From Acidobacteriaceae bacterium (lineage in GTDB: Bacteria; Acidobacteriota; Terriglobia; Bryobacterales; Bryobacteraceae): 64,000 bases of DNA. Positions 47,062 through 56,637 of this stretch are shown piece by piece. The translations under genes were made by a program, and so were the position numbers. Within the stretch, counting starts at the first letter, position 1, and every line of letters begins with the position of its first letter. The notes beneath the pieces are model-generated. The model had not been told where the DNA came from, searched no databases, and worked only from the letters and a program-made list of their open reading frames with translations. Location of the stretch: NCBI GenBank assembly GCA_020247055.1, contig JADCJL010000226.1, positions 52,116 through 116,115 of the forward strand, in the 5' to 3' direction.

Positions 47062-48012
47062 ATGCCGGAACTGATTGTGCTGGGGTTTGTTCTCCTGCTG
47101 TTTCTGATCGTGGTGGCCAAGACGGCGATCGTGGTGCCGCAGCAGAGCGCGTTTGTGGTGGAACGGCTCGGGGCCTACAGCGGCACGTTAAACGCGGGTT
47201 TCCATATCCTGATCCCCTTTCTGGACGTGATCCGCTACAAGCACTCCTTAAAAGAGCAGTCGATCGATATCCCGGAGCAGGTGTGCATTACGCGGGACAA
47301 CGTACAGGTGGCCGTCGACGGGGTGTTGTATCTGAAGGTTCTCAACGCCGAACGCGCCTCCTACGGCATCTCCGACTATCTTTTCGCAATCACCCAACTG
47401 GCGCAGACGACGCTGCGGAGTGAGGTAGGCAAGATTGAGCTCGACCGCACCTTCGAAGAGCGGACGAACATCAACGTGGCCGTGGTGAGCGAACTCGACA
47501 AGGCCTCGGAACCCTGGGGCGTGAAGGTGCTGCGCTACGAGATCAAGAACATCACCCCACCCAAGGACATTCTGTCGGCCATGGAGAAACAGATGCGCGC
47601 CGAGCGCGAAAAACGGGCCGCGATTCTGACGTCGGAAGGGGTGCGGGACTCGGCCGTGAACCTGGCCGAGGGTGAAAAGCAGAAGGTGATCAAGGCGTCC
47701 GAGGCGTTCAAGCAGCGGCAGATCAACGAAGCCGAGGGCGAGGCGACCGCGATCATGACCGTGGCCGAGGCGACGGCGAAGAGCCTGCGGCAGGTGGGCA
47801 TGGCGATTCAGGACCCGGGCGGACGCGAGGCGGTGCAACTTCGGGTGGCCGAGCAGTATGTGACCAGCTTCGGCAAACTGGCGCAATCGTCAAACACGAT
47901 GATCGTGCCGGCCAACGTGGCCGATATCGCGGGGATGATCGGGTCGGCGATGGGGGTCTTCGAAGCGACGCAGCGGGGGAACAGCGCGCCGCCGCCCCCG
48001 CCGCCGCAGTAA
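47062..48012 (+). CDS. SPFH-domain / stomatin-like (paraslipin) protein
   Basis: A 316-residue prohibitin-homology protein anchored by one N-terminal helix (LIVLGFVLLLFLIVVA). The SPFH domain (about 25-190) has VVPQQSAFVVERLG, FHILIPFLDVIRYKHSLKE, ITRDNVQVAVDGVLY and GVKVLRYEIKNITPP; then a Glu/Ala/Lys-rich coiled coil (about 185-250) and a short Pro-rich tail. GGAGGAG at 47048-47054 places the start at ATG 47062 rather than TTG 47059. With NfeD it forms a classic two-gene operon for membrane domain organisation. Confidence 0.94.
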   Translation: MPELIVLGFVLLLFLIVVAKTAIVVPQQSAFVVERLGAYSGTLNAGFHILIPFLDVIRYKHSLKEQSIDIPEQVCITRDNVQVAVDGVLYLKVLNAERASYGISDYLFAITQLAQTTLRSEVGKIELDRTFEERTNINVAVVSELDKASEPWGVKVLRYEIKNITPPKDILSAMEKQMRAEREKRAAILTSEGVRDSAVNLAEGEKQKVIKASEAFKQRQINEAEGEATAIMTVAEATAKSLRQVGMAIQDPGGREAVQLRVAEQYVTSFGKLAQSSNTMIVPANVADIAGMIGSAMGVFEATQRGNSAPPPPPPQ

Positions 48013-48013
48013 C

Positions 48014-48925
48014 TCAGGCGAAGGCGGCGCGCAGCTGGTCGTAGCTCTTCTGCACGGCGCCGAGCGGGTCGGCCTTGCCTTCCATCTCGAGCGACACCCA
48101 GCCTTTGAAGCCGGCCTGTTTCAGGATGCCGGCGATGCGCTTGTAGTCGAGGTCGAGCGTATACCATTCGCCGCCGCCGTAGTAGGTCTTGGCCTGCACG
48201 ATCGTGGCTTTCGGAGCCAGTTTGGCGATGCCGGGGTAGGGTTCGCCGGGGTAGTTGCCGGTGTCGAGGTTGATGCCGAGCCAGGGCGAGTTGACGGCCG
48301 CGTGGATCTTGAGCAGGGTATCGATGTTGGTGGTGAGGCCCCAGTGGTTTTCGAGCGCCAGCGTGATGCCCTCGCGCTCGCAGACGGGCAGGCACTTGCG
48401 GATGGAATCGATGCACCAGTCGATGGCGTTCTGTTCGTTGAAGCCGGGCAAGGCCGGCTCGTCGCCCTTGACTTTCATCAGATCGTCGAAGGATTTGATG
48501 GTCTTCCAGCGGCCGGAGTTGAGGCGGACGCAAGGGATGCCGAGGCGGGCCGCGAGCTCAATACACTTGACGGTGTGTGTAATATTTTTGTCGCGATCGG
48601 CTTGTTCCGGGAAGACGAAGTCCTGGTGGATGGAGAGCATCGGCAGGGCGAGCCCCCGCTCAAAGGCCAATCTTTTCAACCGGGTAACGTAGGCCGGTGA
48701 CTCGTCCACCATCTGCCGGTGGAGGATCTCGACGCCATCAAATCCAATGTCTGCCGCATGTTGGATGACCTTCTCGATACTGTACCGTTCTGTCCGGAAA
48801 TGCCAGAATGAATAGGTAGAAACAGCGAGGGGCTGCCGCCGGTTTGGACTGGCGGTTTGCGCCGGAGCAGCCGATAGAGAAGCAAGCGGGCCGGCGGCCA
48901 GGAGTGCACGTCGCGAAAGTGGCAT
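48014..48925 (-). CDS. sugar phosphate isomerase/epimerase-like TIM-barrel protein, Tat-like leader
   Basis: A 303-residue protein of the xylose isomerase-like TIM-barrel (AP endonuclease 2) family. The leader SRRALLAAGPLASLSAAPAQ has a twin-Arg pattern. Barrel motifs include AADIGFDGVEI, LPMLSIHQDFVFP, ALENHWGLTTN (metal Glu and His), LGINLDTGNYPG (metal Asp) and YKRIAGILKQAGFKGWVSLEMEG (metal Glu at the end). Exported members often occur with Gfo/Idh/MocA oxidoreductases in Acidobacteria, and one lies about 1.4 kb away. Substrate unknown. Confidence 0.88.
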   Translation of the reverse strand: MPLSRRALLAAGPLASLSAAPAQTASPNRRQPLAVSTYSFWHFRTERYSIEKVIQHAADIGFDGVEILHRQMVDESPAYVTRLKRLAFERGLALPMLSIHQDFVFPEQADRDKNITHTVKCIELAARLGIPCVRLNSGRWKTIKSFDDLMKVKGDEPALPGFNEQNAIDWCIDSIRKCLPVCEREGITLALENHWGLTTNIDTLLKIHAAVNSPWLGINLDTGNYPGEPYPGIAKLAPKATIVQAKTYYGGGEWYTLDLDYKRIAGILKQAGFKGWVSLEMEGKADPLGAVQKSYDQLRAAFA

Positions 48926-48997
48926 AACTCAGGATAACCGGTCCCGGAGCGCCTGCTACAGTAAGAGGAATCTTTCATCTATGACGAGTGTTGCGTT

Positions 48998-49864
48998 ATG
49001 AGTATCGAAGCTGCCGGCGGCCGCCCGGCCAACCAGTACGAGACGGTGAACTGGGTAACGATTACCTTTTTCGGAATCTTTCATGTGGGCGCGCTGGCCG
49101 CTCCGTTTTTCTTCGAATGGCGTTCAGTGATCGTCGCCGCCGTGCTGTACTGGATCACCATCGGCTGGGGCATCGGCATGGGGTACCATCGCTTGCACAC
49201 GCACCGGGCCTATGTGGTGCCGAAGTGGCTGGAACACTTCTTTGCCCTTTGCGGCACGCTGACGATGGAAGGCGGACCGATCTTCTGGGTAGCGACGCAC
49301 CGGATTCACCATCAGCACTCCGACCTCGACGGCGACCCGCACACGCCGCGCCACGGCAAGTGGTGGTCGCACGTGGGCTGGATTCTGTTTGGCGAGGCCA
49401 AGCATAACCAGACGCAGGCGATGATGAAGTACACCCCGGACCTGGCCAAAGATCAGTTTTACCTGTGGCTGAACACCTACCACTGGGTGCCCATTATCGT
49501 GCTGTCGGCGATTCTGTACCTGTGGGGCGGCCTGTCGATGTTCCTATGGGCGACGTGCGTGCGCGTCGTGCTCGGACTGCACTCGACGTGGCTGGTGAAC
49601 TCGGCCAGCCATCTATGGGGCGGACGCCGATTCAACATCCGCGACGACTCGCGCAACAACTGGTGGGTGGCGATTTTGACGTTTGGCGAGGGCTGGCACA
49701 ACAATCACCATGCGCATCCGAACTCGGCGCGGCATGGCTTGGCATGGTACGAATACGACCAGACGTGGCTGCAGATTCGGCTGCTCGAGAAGTTGGGCAT
49801 TGCGCGGAACGTGAAGGTGGCCCACGTGGATACCCCGTCGGCGATGGAGCGGAGAGCGGCGTAG
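48998..49864 (+). CDS. acyl-CoA (fatty acid) desaturase
   Basis: A membrane di-iron desaturase of 288 residues introducing a double bond into acyl chains. The three His boxes are HRLHTH (about 64-69), HRIHHQHS (about 100-107) and HNNHH (about 232-236), with four hydrophobic segments between. The arrangement is that of delta-9 acyl-CoA/acyl-lipid desaturases. The ATG at 48998 has no Shine-Dalgarno site of its own; a six-codon frame (ATG 48981, stop overlapping the start as ATGA) with AGAGGAA upstream could couple translation. No electron-donor gene is adjacent. Confidence 0.93.
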   Translation: MSIEAAGGRPANQYETVNWVTITFFGIFHVGALAAPFFFEWRSVIVAAVLYWITIGWGIGMGYHRLHTHRAYVVPKWLEHFFALCGTLTMEGGPIFWVATHRIHHQHSDLDGDPHTPRHGKWWSHVGWILFGEAKHNQTQAMMKYTPDLAKDQFYLWLNTYHWVPIIVLSAILYLWGGLSMFLWATCVRVVLGLHSTWLVNSASHLWGGRRFNIRDDSRNNWWVAILTFGEGWHNNHHAHPNSARHGLAWYEYDQTWLQIRLLEKLGIARNVKVAHVDTPSAMERRAA

Positions 49865-49885
49865 GCAGCGTTCCCGGATGCATTG

Positions 49886-49923
49886 GCGTGCTGCTTGCGA
49901 CATAATGTCGGCAAGCAGCATGC
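49886..49923. promoter_or_regulatory. long hairpin / near-perfect palindrome enclosing the start codon of the DUF1549 gene
   Basis: TGCTGCTTGCGACAT (49889-49903) is followed after one base by ATGTC, one bulged G, and GCAAGCAGCA (49905-49920). The arms extend outward through a G-U and two further pairs to 49886-49923. In mRNA this would bury the presumed ATG (49920-49922) in a GC-rich stem. The inner part is also a perfect 11-bp DNA palindrome, GACATAATGTC (49899-49909). No U-tract follows, so it is not a terminator of the desaturase gene in the usual sense. Confidence 0.55.
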
Positions 49924-52646
49924 GTTTCGTAATTCTCCTTGCCGGCGTTGTGTCCCTGGGGGCACAACCGATCGAATTTAATCGCGACATCCGTCCGATT
50001 CTGTCGGACCGATGCTGGACCTGCCACGGCGCCGATGCCGCCTCAAAAGGCATCAAGCTGCGCTTGGACCAACCGGAACCGGTGGCCGCCGCCCGGCAGA
50101 CAATCGCCGAGCGCATCGTGACAACGAACAAGGCCAAGCGGATGCCGCCGCTGCACACGGGCGCCAGCCTGTTGACGGCCGAAGTGGCGCTGCTGAACCG
50201 CTGGGTGGAGGCCGGCGCCCCCTGGCAGAAGCATTGGGCCTACCTGCCGCCCCAGCGCGCCGCCGGGCAGAGTATCGATTCTCTCGTGCGCGCCCGCCTC
50301 GTCAAAGCCGGGTTGTCCCCTTCCCCGCAGGCCCCCCGCGAGACCCTCCTCCGCCGCGCCGCGCTCGACCTGACCGGTCTGCCGCCGCTGCCCGGCGAGT
50401 ACGATGGCATGAGCTACGAACAGGCCGTCGACCGGATGCTTGCCACCTCCCGCTACGCCGAACGCATGACCGCCAAGTGGCTCGACGCGGCCCGCTACGC
50501 CGATTCGAACGGCTATCAGACCGACGGCGAACGGGAGATGTGGCGCTGGCGCGACTGGGTGCTGAACGCCTTCCGGACCAACAAGCCGTTTGACCAGTTC
50601 GTCATCGAACAGATGGCCGGCGACCTGCTGCCCAACGCCACGATCGACCAGAAGATCGCTACCGGCTTTCAACGCAACCATCGCGGCAACGGCGAAGGCG
50701 GTATTGTGGCCGAGGAGTACCTGGCCGAGTACGCCGCCGACCGCGTGGAGACGATGTCGACCGTTTTCCTGGGCTCCACCATCGGCTGCGCCCGCTGCCA
50801 CAACCATAAGTACGACCCGTTCACGCAGAAAGAGTTCTATCAGCTGTTCGCCTTCTTCCATAACATCGGCGAGCGCGGCCGCTACTTCAAATTCGGCAAT
50901 ACGCCCCCCTTCCTTCACGCCCCGACCGAACCGCAGCAGGCCAAGCTCGCCGAACTCGAAGCCACGCTGGCCGCCGCCGAAGCCCGCCTGCGCCCCGGCG
51001 CGGTCAAAGGTCCGCTCACCTGGAAGCCAACGTTCGACCTCACCGCGCCCGAAAAGTATACCCCGCACTACACCGCCCGCTTCACCATCGCCGCCCGGTT
51101 CACGCCCCCGGCCGCCACGGCCAACATCGTCTCGAAGGCGTTGCCGGAGGCCGAATCGGCCGGCCTGCGGTTTAACCTCAAAGACGGTCGGCTGCAGGTG
51201 AACCTCGTCATGCGCTGGCTCGACGATGCCCTGCGCGTCGAAACCGAGCGGACGCTCACCCCCGGCCAGAACTACCACGTCGCCTTCACCTACGACGGCT
51301 CGAAGCTCGCCGCCGGCATCAAGGTCTACATCGACGGCCAGCCGGAAAAACTGCGCGTGATCGTCGATGAACTCAACCAGGACTTCCTCGTCAAAGAGCC
51401 GTTTACGCTGAACGCTCCCGAGGTAAAGATCTTCGCCCGCGCCCTGCCCCCGCTCGAGATCGCTTTCCTCGCCGGCACGGCCGCGGGGCCGGAGGCGGCG
51501 CGCCGCCAGTTCCTGGAGACCACCGACGCCAAGGCGTGGGCCGAGGTCGTCCGCCTGCGGCGCGAACGCGGCGCCTTCCTCGACACGGTCCCCACCGTGA
51601 TGGTGATGCGGGAAACCGGCAAGCCGCTCGACGCCCACGTCCTCATCCGCGGCGCCTACGACCGGCCCGGCGAAAAGGTCGCCCCCGGGGTGCCGGCGAT
51701 CTTTACGGGAAAGCCGATTACGAACCGCCTCGAACTGGCCCGCTGGCTCGTCTCGCGCGAGAACCCGCTCACCGCCCGCGTCACTGTCAACCGCTTCTGG
51801 CAGGCGCTATTCGGCGTGGGCCTCGTCAAGACGGCCGAGGATTTCGGCGCGCAGGGCGAGTGGCCGGCCAACCCGGAGCTGCTCGACTGGCTGGCTGTTG
51901 AGTTCATCGACTCGGGCTGGAACGTCAAGCACCTGCTGAAGACGATCCTGCTGTCGGAGACCTATCGGCAATCCTCGCGGGTCACCCCGGAGTTGCTCGC
52001 GCGCGACCCGGAGAACCGGCTGCTTGCGCGCGGTCCGCGGCTGCGGCTCGACGCCGGGGCGGTGCGCGATCAGGCGCTGTATCTGTCCGGGCTGCTCGTC
52101 GAGCGGATCGGCGGGCCGTCGGTGAAGCCGTATCAGCCGGCCGGGCTGTGGAAGGAGCTGTCGGGCGGGGCCGACTACGTGCCCGACTCGGGCGAGGCGC
52201 TCTACCGGCGCAGCATCTACACGTTCTGGAAACGCACGGCGCCGCCGCCGACGATGGCCAACTTCGACGCCGCGGGCCGCGAAACCTGCACGGTGCGCGA
52301 GTCGCGGACGAACACGCCGCTGCAGGCGCTGAACCTGATGAACGACGTGACGTTTCTTGAAGCCTCGCGCCGGCTGGCCGAAAAGATCATGACCAACCCG
52401 GCCGGCCTCGCCTACGGCTTCCGGCTCGTCACCGGCCGCGCCGCCACGGGCGACGAACTCACCGTACTGCTCAGCGCCCTCGAACGCCACCGCGCCACCT
52501 ACGAAAAAGATGAGTTGGCCGCCCGCAACCTGCTCGCCCACGGCGACTCCCGCCGGAACACCGAACTGCCGGTGGCCGACCTCGCCGCCCATACCCTGGT
52601 AGCCAGCCTGCTGCTGAACCTCGACGAAGGAATTACCAAAGAATGA
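49920..52646 (+). CDS. PSD1-type protein with cytochrome c, DUF1549 and DUF1553 domains plus LamG-like insert
   Basis: A 908-residue secreted protein: signal peptide ([16 protein letters not shown]), a planctomycete-type cytochrome domain with haem site CWTCH (residues 32-36), DUF1549 (about 105-310, including [15 protein letters not shown], a second CxxCH), a LamG/concanavalin-like beta-sandwich insert (about 365-490) and DUF1553 (about 575-850, [26 protein letters not shown]). The start ATG 49920 gives the signal peptide; in-frame ATG 49905 and 49878 are possible. Such proteins always travel with a DUF1501 partner, which follows with a 4-nt overlap. Role unproven; often linked to sulfated polysaccharide use. 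Confidence 0.9.
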   Translation: MRFVILLAGVVSLGAQPIEFNRDIRPILSDRCWTCHGADAASKGIKLRLDQPEPVAAARQTIAERIVTTNKAKRMPPLHTGASLLTAEVALLNRWVEAGAPWQKHWAYLPPQRAAGQSIDSLVRARLVKAGLSPSPQAPRETLLRRAALDLTGLPPLPGEYDGMSYEQAVDRMLATSRYAERMTAKWLDAARYADSNGYQTDGEREMWRWRDWVLNAFRTNKPFDQFVIEQMAGDLLPNATIDQKIATGFQRNHRGNGEGGIVAEEYLAEYAADRVETMSTVFLGSTIGCARCHNHKYDPFTQKEFYQLFAFFHNIGERGRYFKFGNTPPFLHAPTEPQQAKLAELEATLAAAEARLRPGAVKGPLTWKPTFDLTAPEKYTPHYTARFTIAARFTPPAATANIVSKALPEAESAGLRFNLKDGRLQVNLVMRWLDDALRVETERTLTPGQNYHVAFTYDGSKLAAGIKVYIDGQPEKLRVIVDELNQDFLVKEPFTLNAPEVKIFARALPPLEIAFLAGTAAGPEAARRQFLETTDAKAWAEVVRLRRERGAFLDTVPTVMVMRETGKPLDAHVLIRGAYDRPGEKVAPGVPAIFTGKPITNRLELARWLVSRENPLTARVTVNRFWQALFGVGLVKTAEDFGAQGEWPANPELLDWLAVEFIDSGWNVKHLLKTILLSETYRQSSRVTPELLARDPENRLLARGPRLRLDAGAVRDQALYLSGLLVERIGGPSVKPYQPAGLWKELSGGADYVPDSGEALYRRSIYTFWKRTAPPPTMANFDAAGRETCTVRESRTNTPLQALNLMNDVTFLEASRRLAEKIMTNPAGLAYGFRLVTGRAATGDELTVLLSALERHRATYEKDELAARNLLAHGDSRRNTELPVADLAAHTLVASLLLNLDEGITKE

Positions 52647-54001
52647 AGCGCCGCGACTTTCTCTCCGCCGCCGCCATGGCCACGCTCGCCCGCGGCGCCA
52701 CGCACTTTGCGCCGAAGGCCAAACGGGTGATCTACCTGTTTCAGTCCGGCGCGCCGTCGCAGCTTGAGACCTTCGACTACAAGCCGGGCCTCAGCAAAAT
52801 GCGCGGCGTCGAACTACCGGACTCCGTCCGGCAAGGGCAGCGGCTGACCGGCATGACGGCCACGCAGACCAGCTTCCCGCTGGTGCCTTCGCAGTTCGCC
52901 TTCCGGCAGCGGGGCCAGTCCGGCGCCTGGGTCAGCGACCTGCTGCCTAACATCGCCAAGGTGGCCGACCGGCTCTGCTTCATCAAGTCGCTGCACACCG
53001 AAGCGATCAATCACGACCCGGCCGTTACCTTCTTCCAGACCGGCTTCCAACTTGCCGGCCGCCCGTCGATCGGCTCCTGGATCTCCTACGGCCTCGGCAG
53101 CGAGAATCAGGATCTGCCCGCTTTTGTCGTCATGATCTCGCAGGGCACGGGCAACATCGCCGACCAGCCGCTTTATGACCGGCTCTGGGGCAGTGGCTTC
53201 CTGCCGACCAAGTATCAGGGCGTCAAGTTCCGCTCGCAGGGCGACCCGGTGCTGTTTCTCAAGAACCCGGAAGGCGTCAACGCCGCCACGCGGCGCGGTT
53301 ATCTCGACGACCTCGCCAAGCTGAACACGTTCAAGCTCAACGAATCCGGCGACCCGGAGATCGCCACCCGCATCGCTCAGTACGAGATGGCCTTCCGGAT
53401 GCAGACTTCAGTACCCGAACTGACCGACCTGTCGAAGGAGCCCGACCACGTCTTCGCCCGCTACGGGCCCGAGTCTCGCAAGCCCGGCTCCTATGCGGCC
53501 AACTGCCTGCTCGCCCGGCGCCTCGCCGAACGCGGCGTCCGCTTCATTCAGCTGTTCCACCGCGGCTGGGACCAGCACAACCATCTGCCGGCGCAGATCG
53601 TCAACCAGTGCCGCGACGTCGACCAGCCCACCGCCGGGCTGATTGAAGATCTGGCCGAACGCGGTCTGCTCGAAGATACGCTGGTGGTCTGGGGCGGCGA
53701 GTTCGGCCGCACCGTCTACTGCCAAGGCAAGATGACCGCCGACGACTACGGGCGCGACCACCATCCGCGCTGCTTCACCGTCTTCCTGGCCGGCGGCGGC
53801 GTGAAGCCGGGGCTGAGCTTCGGCGAGACCGACGACTTCTCCTACAACATCGTGAAAGACCCGGTGCATGTGCACGATCTGCACGCCACCATCCTGCACC
53901 AGTTGGGCGTCGACCATACCAAACTGACGTTCAAGTTCCAGGGCCGCCACTTCCGCCTGACGGATGTGCACGGCAACGTGGTTCGCTCCATCCTGGCTTA
54001 G
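52643..54001 (+). CDS. DUF1501-domain protein, Tat leader
   Basis: A 452-residue alkaline-phosphatase/sulfatase-superfamily-like protein, exported by a twin-arginine leader ([19 protein letters not shown]). Family landmarks: [71 protein letters not shown] and [20 protein letters not shown]. It starts in an ATGA overlap with the DUF1549 gene, the standard two-gene arrangement in Planctomycetes and Acidobacteria. Catalytic activity has not been defined for the family. Confidence 0.92.
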   Translation: MKRRDFLSAAAMATLARGATHFAPKAKRVIYLFQSGAPSQLETFDYKPGLSKMRGVELPDSVRQGQRLTGMTATQTSFPLVPSQFAFRQRGQSGAWVSDLLPNIAKVADRLCFIKSLHTEAINHDPAVTFFQTGFQLAGRPSIGSWISYGLGSENQDLPAFVVMISQGTGNIADQPLYDRLWGSGFLPTKYQGVKFRSQGDPVLFLKNPEGVNAATRRGYLDDLAKLNTFKLNESGDPEIATRIAQYEMAFRMQTSVPELTDLSKEPDHVFARYGPESRKPGSYAANCLLARRLAERGVRFIQLFHRGWDQHNHLPAQIVNQCRDVDQPTAGLIEDLAERGLLEDTLVVWGGEFGRTVYCQGKMTADDYGRDHHPRCFTVFLAGGGVKPGLSFGETDDFSYNIVKDPVHVHDLHATILHQLGVDHTKLTFKFQGRHFRLTDVHGNVVRSILA

Positions 54002-54002
54002 C

Positions 54003-54305
54003 TTAGGACGTTCCGTCCCAGCCGTGGTCGTCCAGCCGGATGCGCGTGCCGTGGAGGCGGACGCCCTCGGCTTCCAGACGCAGCACCTGCTCGACGCCCG
54101 CGGCCCCGCGCAGCAGAACCTTGCCATAGCGCGCGCCGTCCTTGCCCACGACGCGGTGCCACGGCACCCCGGCTTCGAACTGGCGCAGCGCCCAGGCTAC
54201 CTGACGCGAGCCGCGCGGGTGCCCGGCCAGCGCCGCCACCTGGCCGTAGGTGGCTACTTTGCCCGGCGGGATCCGGCGGACCACGGCGCGCATGGCGTCA
54301 AACAT
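54003..54305 (-). CDS. alkyltransferase-like (ATL) protein, MGMT family without catalytic Cys
   Basis: A 100-residue protein matching the DNA-binding domain of O6-alkylguanine-DNA alkyltransferases: IPPGKVATYGQVAALAGHPRGSRQ and VPWHRVVGKDGARYGK. Active alkyltransferases have PCHRV; here Cys is replaced by Trp (PWHRV), the hallmark of ATL proteins that flip and flag O6-alkylguanine for nucleotide excision repair instead of repairing it. Nothing in the neighbourhood relates to DNA repair. It lies 3 nt downstream of the barrel-like gene on the same strand. Confidence 0.88.
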   Translation of the reverse strand: MFDAMRAVVRRIPPGKVATYGQVAALAGHPRGSRQVAWALRQFEAGVPWHRVVGKDGARYGKVLLRGAAGVEQVLRLEAEGVRLHGTRIRLDDHGWDGTS

Positions 54306-54308
54306 CCT

Positions 54309-55613
54309 TCACCACGTTCCCATGGTCAGGACAAAGCCCATCGAGGCCCGGAGCCCCTCCTGCGACCGGACGTTTTCGAGCTCCCGCGAAAACGTCCGCA
54401 CATACTCCACCCCGGCCACGCGCCAGGACAACGCACTGGTGATCTTCAGGTCAATGCCGCCGCCGGCGGCCAGCGCCAGGCCGTTGGCCTCGGTGCGGAC
54501 GGCGAACAGTTCGTAGGGAACCGTCCGCCCGGTGCCGTCGTTCTGCCGGATGACCAGGCTCTTCTTGACCGGGTCGATCGCCTCCCGCGTCGTCTTGTTG
54601 CCGCCGAGGAGGAGTTGGCCGTACGGCTTCCAGCGAGCCTCCGGACGGGCCTTCCACTGCAGGCCAGCGAGGTACTGCAGGGAATCGGAGCTGACGTTCC
54701 GCGGCAGATCGAGCATCTTGCAGCCGCTTACGTCGAGAACGGCGTACCAGTTCGGGTGCAGCCGGTAGGCGCCCTGCGCCCCGCCACCCGGACACTGGCC
54801 GCCGTGCAGGAGGGTGGACTGCGCGCGGGAGGTGAACTCAAAAACGGGGGTCGCCTGGGGGTTGCCTTGGCGGCCGCTGTTATCGACATAGGATATCCCC
54901 CGGCGGTAGCTCAAAATACCTGGGCGCGTGTCGCGGTGCCAGGGGGTATCGCCGCGCATGAGGTTGGCCATGCTGCGCGAGGGGTTCAGCCAGCCGCGCA
55001 CCATCATGCGCACCCAGCGGTTTTCGATGCGGTTCTCGATCTTTTGGATCACCAGCCGGTCGATGGCGTCCTCGGTAACCTGCCAGCCGAGGCCGATGAC
55101 CGGAGTCACCACGTGATCGACGAGGCCTTGCTGGGGCCAACGGGATTGAATCGTGCCGATACTCGCCTCGCTGATGAGTCCAATCTCGAACTGCGTGCTG
55201 TAGGCGAACGAGTAGGCCGTAGCCCGGAGCCGGCCCTTCCAGTAGGCGCGGGAGGAGCCGAATTCGACACGGCGGTACCGCGGATCGTTCTGGGCAAAGA
55301 TGTAGCCGGTCACCGCGCCCTGCATCGGATGGCCGACATAGTTGACCAGCGCGACGTCGCCATCGGACCATCCCCGCAGGCTGCCTATGCTTTTGGCGAC
55401 GTTCCGCAGATAGGGACCGGAGAACCCTCCGCGCGTACCCTTTTCGGTCGCCAGCCGGAAGCCATGCTGGATGCCCAGGAAATACATCGACTGTTCGAGG
55501 AGCGGCCGCCATTGAATGGAATCCGCGCGGGTTGATCCGGCGGGTTCAGCCGCCCCAAAGGTTCGACTGATGCACAGGAGCATACCCACGGATACCCATT
55601 TACCCAAAGCCAT
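54309..55613 (-). CDS. predicted outer membrane beta-barrel hypothetical protein
   Basis: A 434-residue exported protein with a signal peptide (SVGMLLCISRTFGAAE). The sequence is rich in alternating hydrophobic/polar strands with aromatic girdles (RATAYSFAYSTQFEIGLISE; LQYLAGLQWKARPEARWK; GIDLKITSALSWRVAGVEYV) and ends in a strand finishing GFVLTMGTW, as expected of an outer membrane barrel with a C-terminal aromatic residue. Such proteins are common in Acidobacteria; I cannot assign a substrate. It diverges from the HDOD gene across 117 bp. Confidence 0.7.
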   Translation of the reverse strand: MALGKWVSVGMLLCISRTFGAAEPAGSTRADSIQWRPLLEQSMYFLGIQHGFRLATEKGTRGGFSGPYLRNVAKSIGSLRGWSDGDVALVNYVGHPMQGAVTGYIFAQNDPRYRRVEFGSSRAYWKGRLRATAYSFAYSTQFEIGLISEASIGTIQSRWPQQGLVDHVVTPVIGLGWQVTEDAIDRLVIQKIENRIENRWVRMMVRGWLNPSRSMANLMRGDTPWHRDTRPGILSYRRGISYVDNSGRQGNPQATPVFEFTSRAQSTLLHGGQCPGGGAQGAYRLHPNWYAVLDVSGCKMLDLPRNVSSDSLQYLAGLQWKARPEARWKPYGQLLLGGNKTTREAIDPVKKSLVIRQNDGTGRTVPYELFAVRTEANGLALAAGGGIDLKITSALSWRVAGVEYVRTFSRELENVRSQEGLRASMGFVLTMGTW

Positions 55614-55688
55614 AAGACTTCAGGGTCGCGCACCCGGTGGTGGCGTTTCAATCCCGGGAAAACCCGCGCTGCCGGCGGCGGGAAAAAT

Positions 55689-55730
55689 ATGGTCAAGAAG
55701 CGTTCGGCGCTGGACGATAAAGCCAAATAG
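55689..55730 (+). CDS. possible 13-codon leader ORF abutting the HDOD gene
   Basis: ATG 55689 follows a GCGGGA purine tract and encodes MVKKRSALDDKAK, then TAG at 55728-55730, directly before the HDOD ATG and in the same frame. The HDOD start itself has no evident Shine-Dalgarno site. The short frame could load ribosomes that terminate and restart at the adjacent ATG. It could equally be chance, or an in-frame stop in a formerly longer N-terminus. Confidence 0.35.
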   Translation: MVKKRSALDDKAK

Positions 55731-56609
55731 ATGGCGTTGAACGCAGCTGACATCGCGGGTACGAACTCCTATCGGCCCGAAATCCCCCACCTGCTGCAGG
55801 AGCTGCCGGCGATGCCCACGGTCTCGACCCGGCTCCTGGCCATGATTGGCCGCGCCGAGGTCGATCTGAAGTCGGTCAGCGCGCTGATCGCCTCCGATGG
55901 AGCATTGGCCGGCGAAGTGTTGCGGATCGCCAACTCTTCGTTGTTTGGGCTGCGCAACGAGGTGCGCAGTATCCTGCAAGCCATCGCCTATCTCGGAATT
56001 GAAAAAACCAAGTCCCTGGCCTGGACCGTGGCCATCAAGAACTATCTTGGCAACGCTTTGCAGATTCCCTCCCTGCAGCGGACCTGGCGCCACAGCCTGG
56101 CCGTGGCCCTGTTGGCGGAGGAGTTGGCCAACTGGACGCAGGCGGACGGTTCGGAGGCCTACACGGCCGGCATCCTGCATGACCTGGGCGCGTTGGGACT
56201 CATCGCCATGTCGCCGCCCCGTTACCGGCTACTGCTCGAAGAGGCGGCGGGAAGCCCCGCCTCGCTGACCGAACTCGAGCGAAAGCATTTCGGACTCGAT
56301 CACTGCGAGGCGGGAGGATTTCTTGCCGCCGCCTGGAAGCTCCCGCCGTTCATGGGCGAGGTGATGCGGCTCCACCACGCCCCGCTCACGCAACCGGCCT
56401 TTACCCCGCTCGGTCTGATTCACTTTGCCTCTCGCGGTGCTGACCTGCTTGGCTTCTCCGTCATCAACCGCCCCGTCGATGTGGCTTCGCCAAACGCGAT
56501 CGAGGAGTTCCACGACCAACTCGCCCCCCGCCGCAAGGAGCGGGTCGTCTTCAACCTGGCCGACCTGCAACTGCTGATCGCCACGCGCCTGAACGCGATT
56601 GAATCGTAG
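55731..56609 (+). CDS. HDOD-domain protein
   Basis: A 292-residue signalling protein made mostly of one HDOD domain (about 18-220): LPAMPTVSTRLLAMIG, LIASDGALAGEVLRIANSSLF, RSILQAIAYLGIEKTKSLA, WRHSLAVALLAEELA and TAGILHDLGALGLIAM. The HD motif (HDLG) survives, but the family generally lacks the full metal set and acts as a non-enzymatic partner of cyclic-di-GMP or chemotaxis-like pathways. No output domain is attached. Possibly translated through the small upstream frame; no SD of its own. Confidence 0.9.
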   Translation: MALNAADIAGTNSYRPEIPHLLQELPAMPTVSTRLLAMIGRAEVDLKSVSALIASDGALAGEVLRIANSSLFGLRNEVRSILQAIAYLGIEKTKSLAWTVAIKNYLGNALQIPSLQRTWRHSLAVALLAEELANWTQADGSEAYTAGILHDLGALGLIAMSPPRYRLLLEEAAGSPASLTELERKHFGLDHCEAGGFLAAAWKLPPFMGEVMRLHHAPLTQPAFTPLGLIHFASRGADLLGFSVINRPVDVASPNAIEEFHDQLAPRRKERVVFNLADLQLLIATRLNAIES

Positions 56610-56637
56610 CGGCCGGGAAACCCGCTACCCTAGAGGT

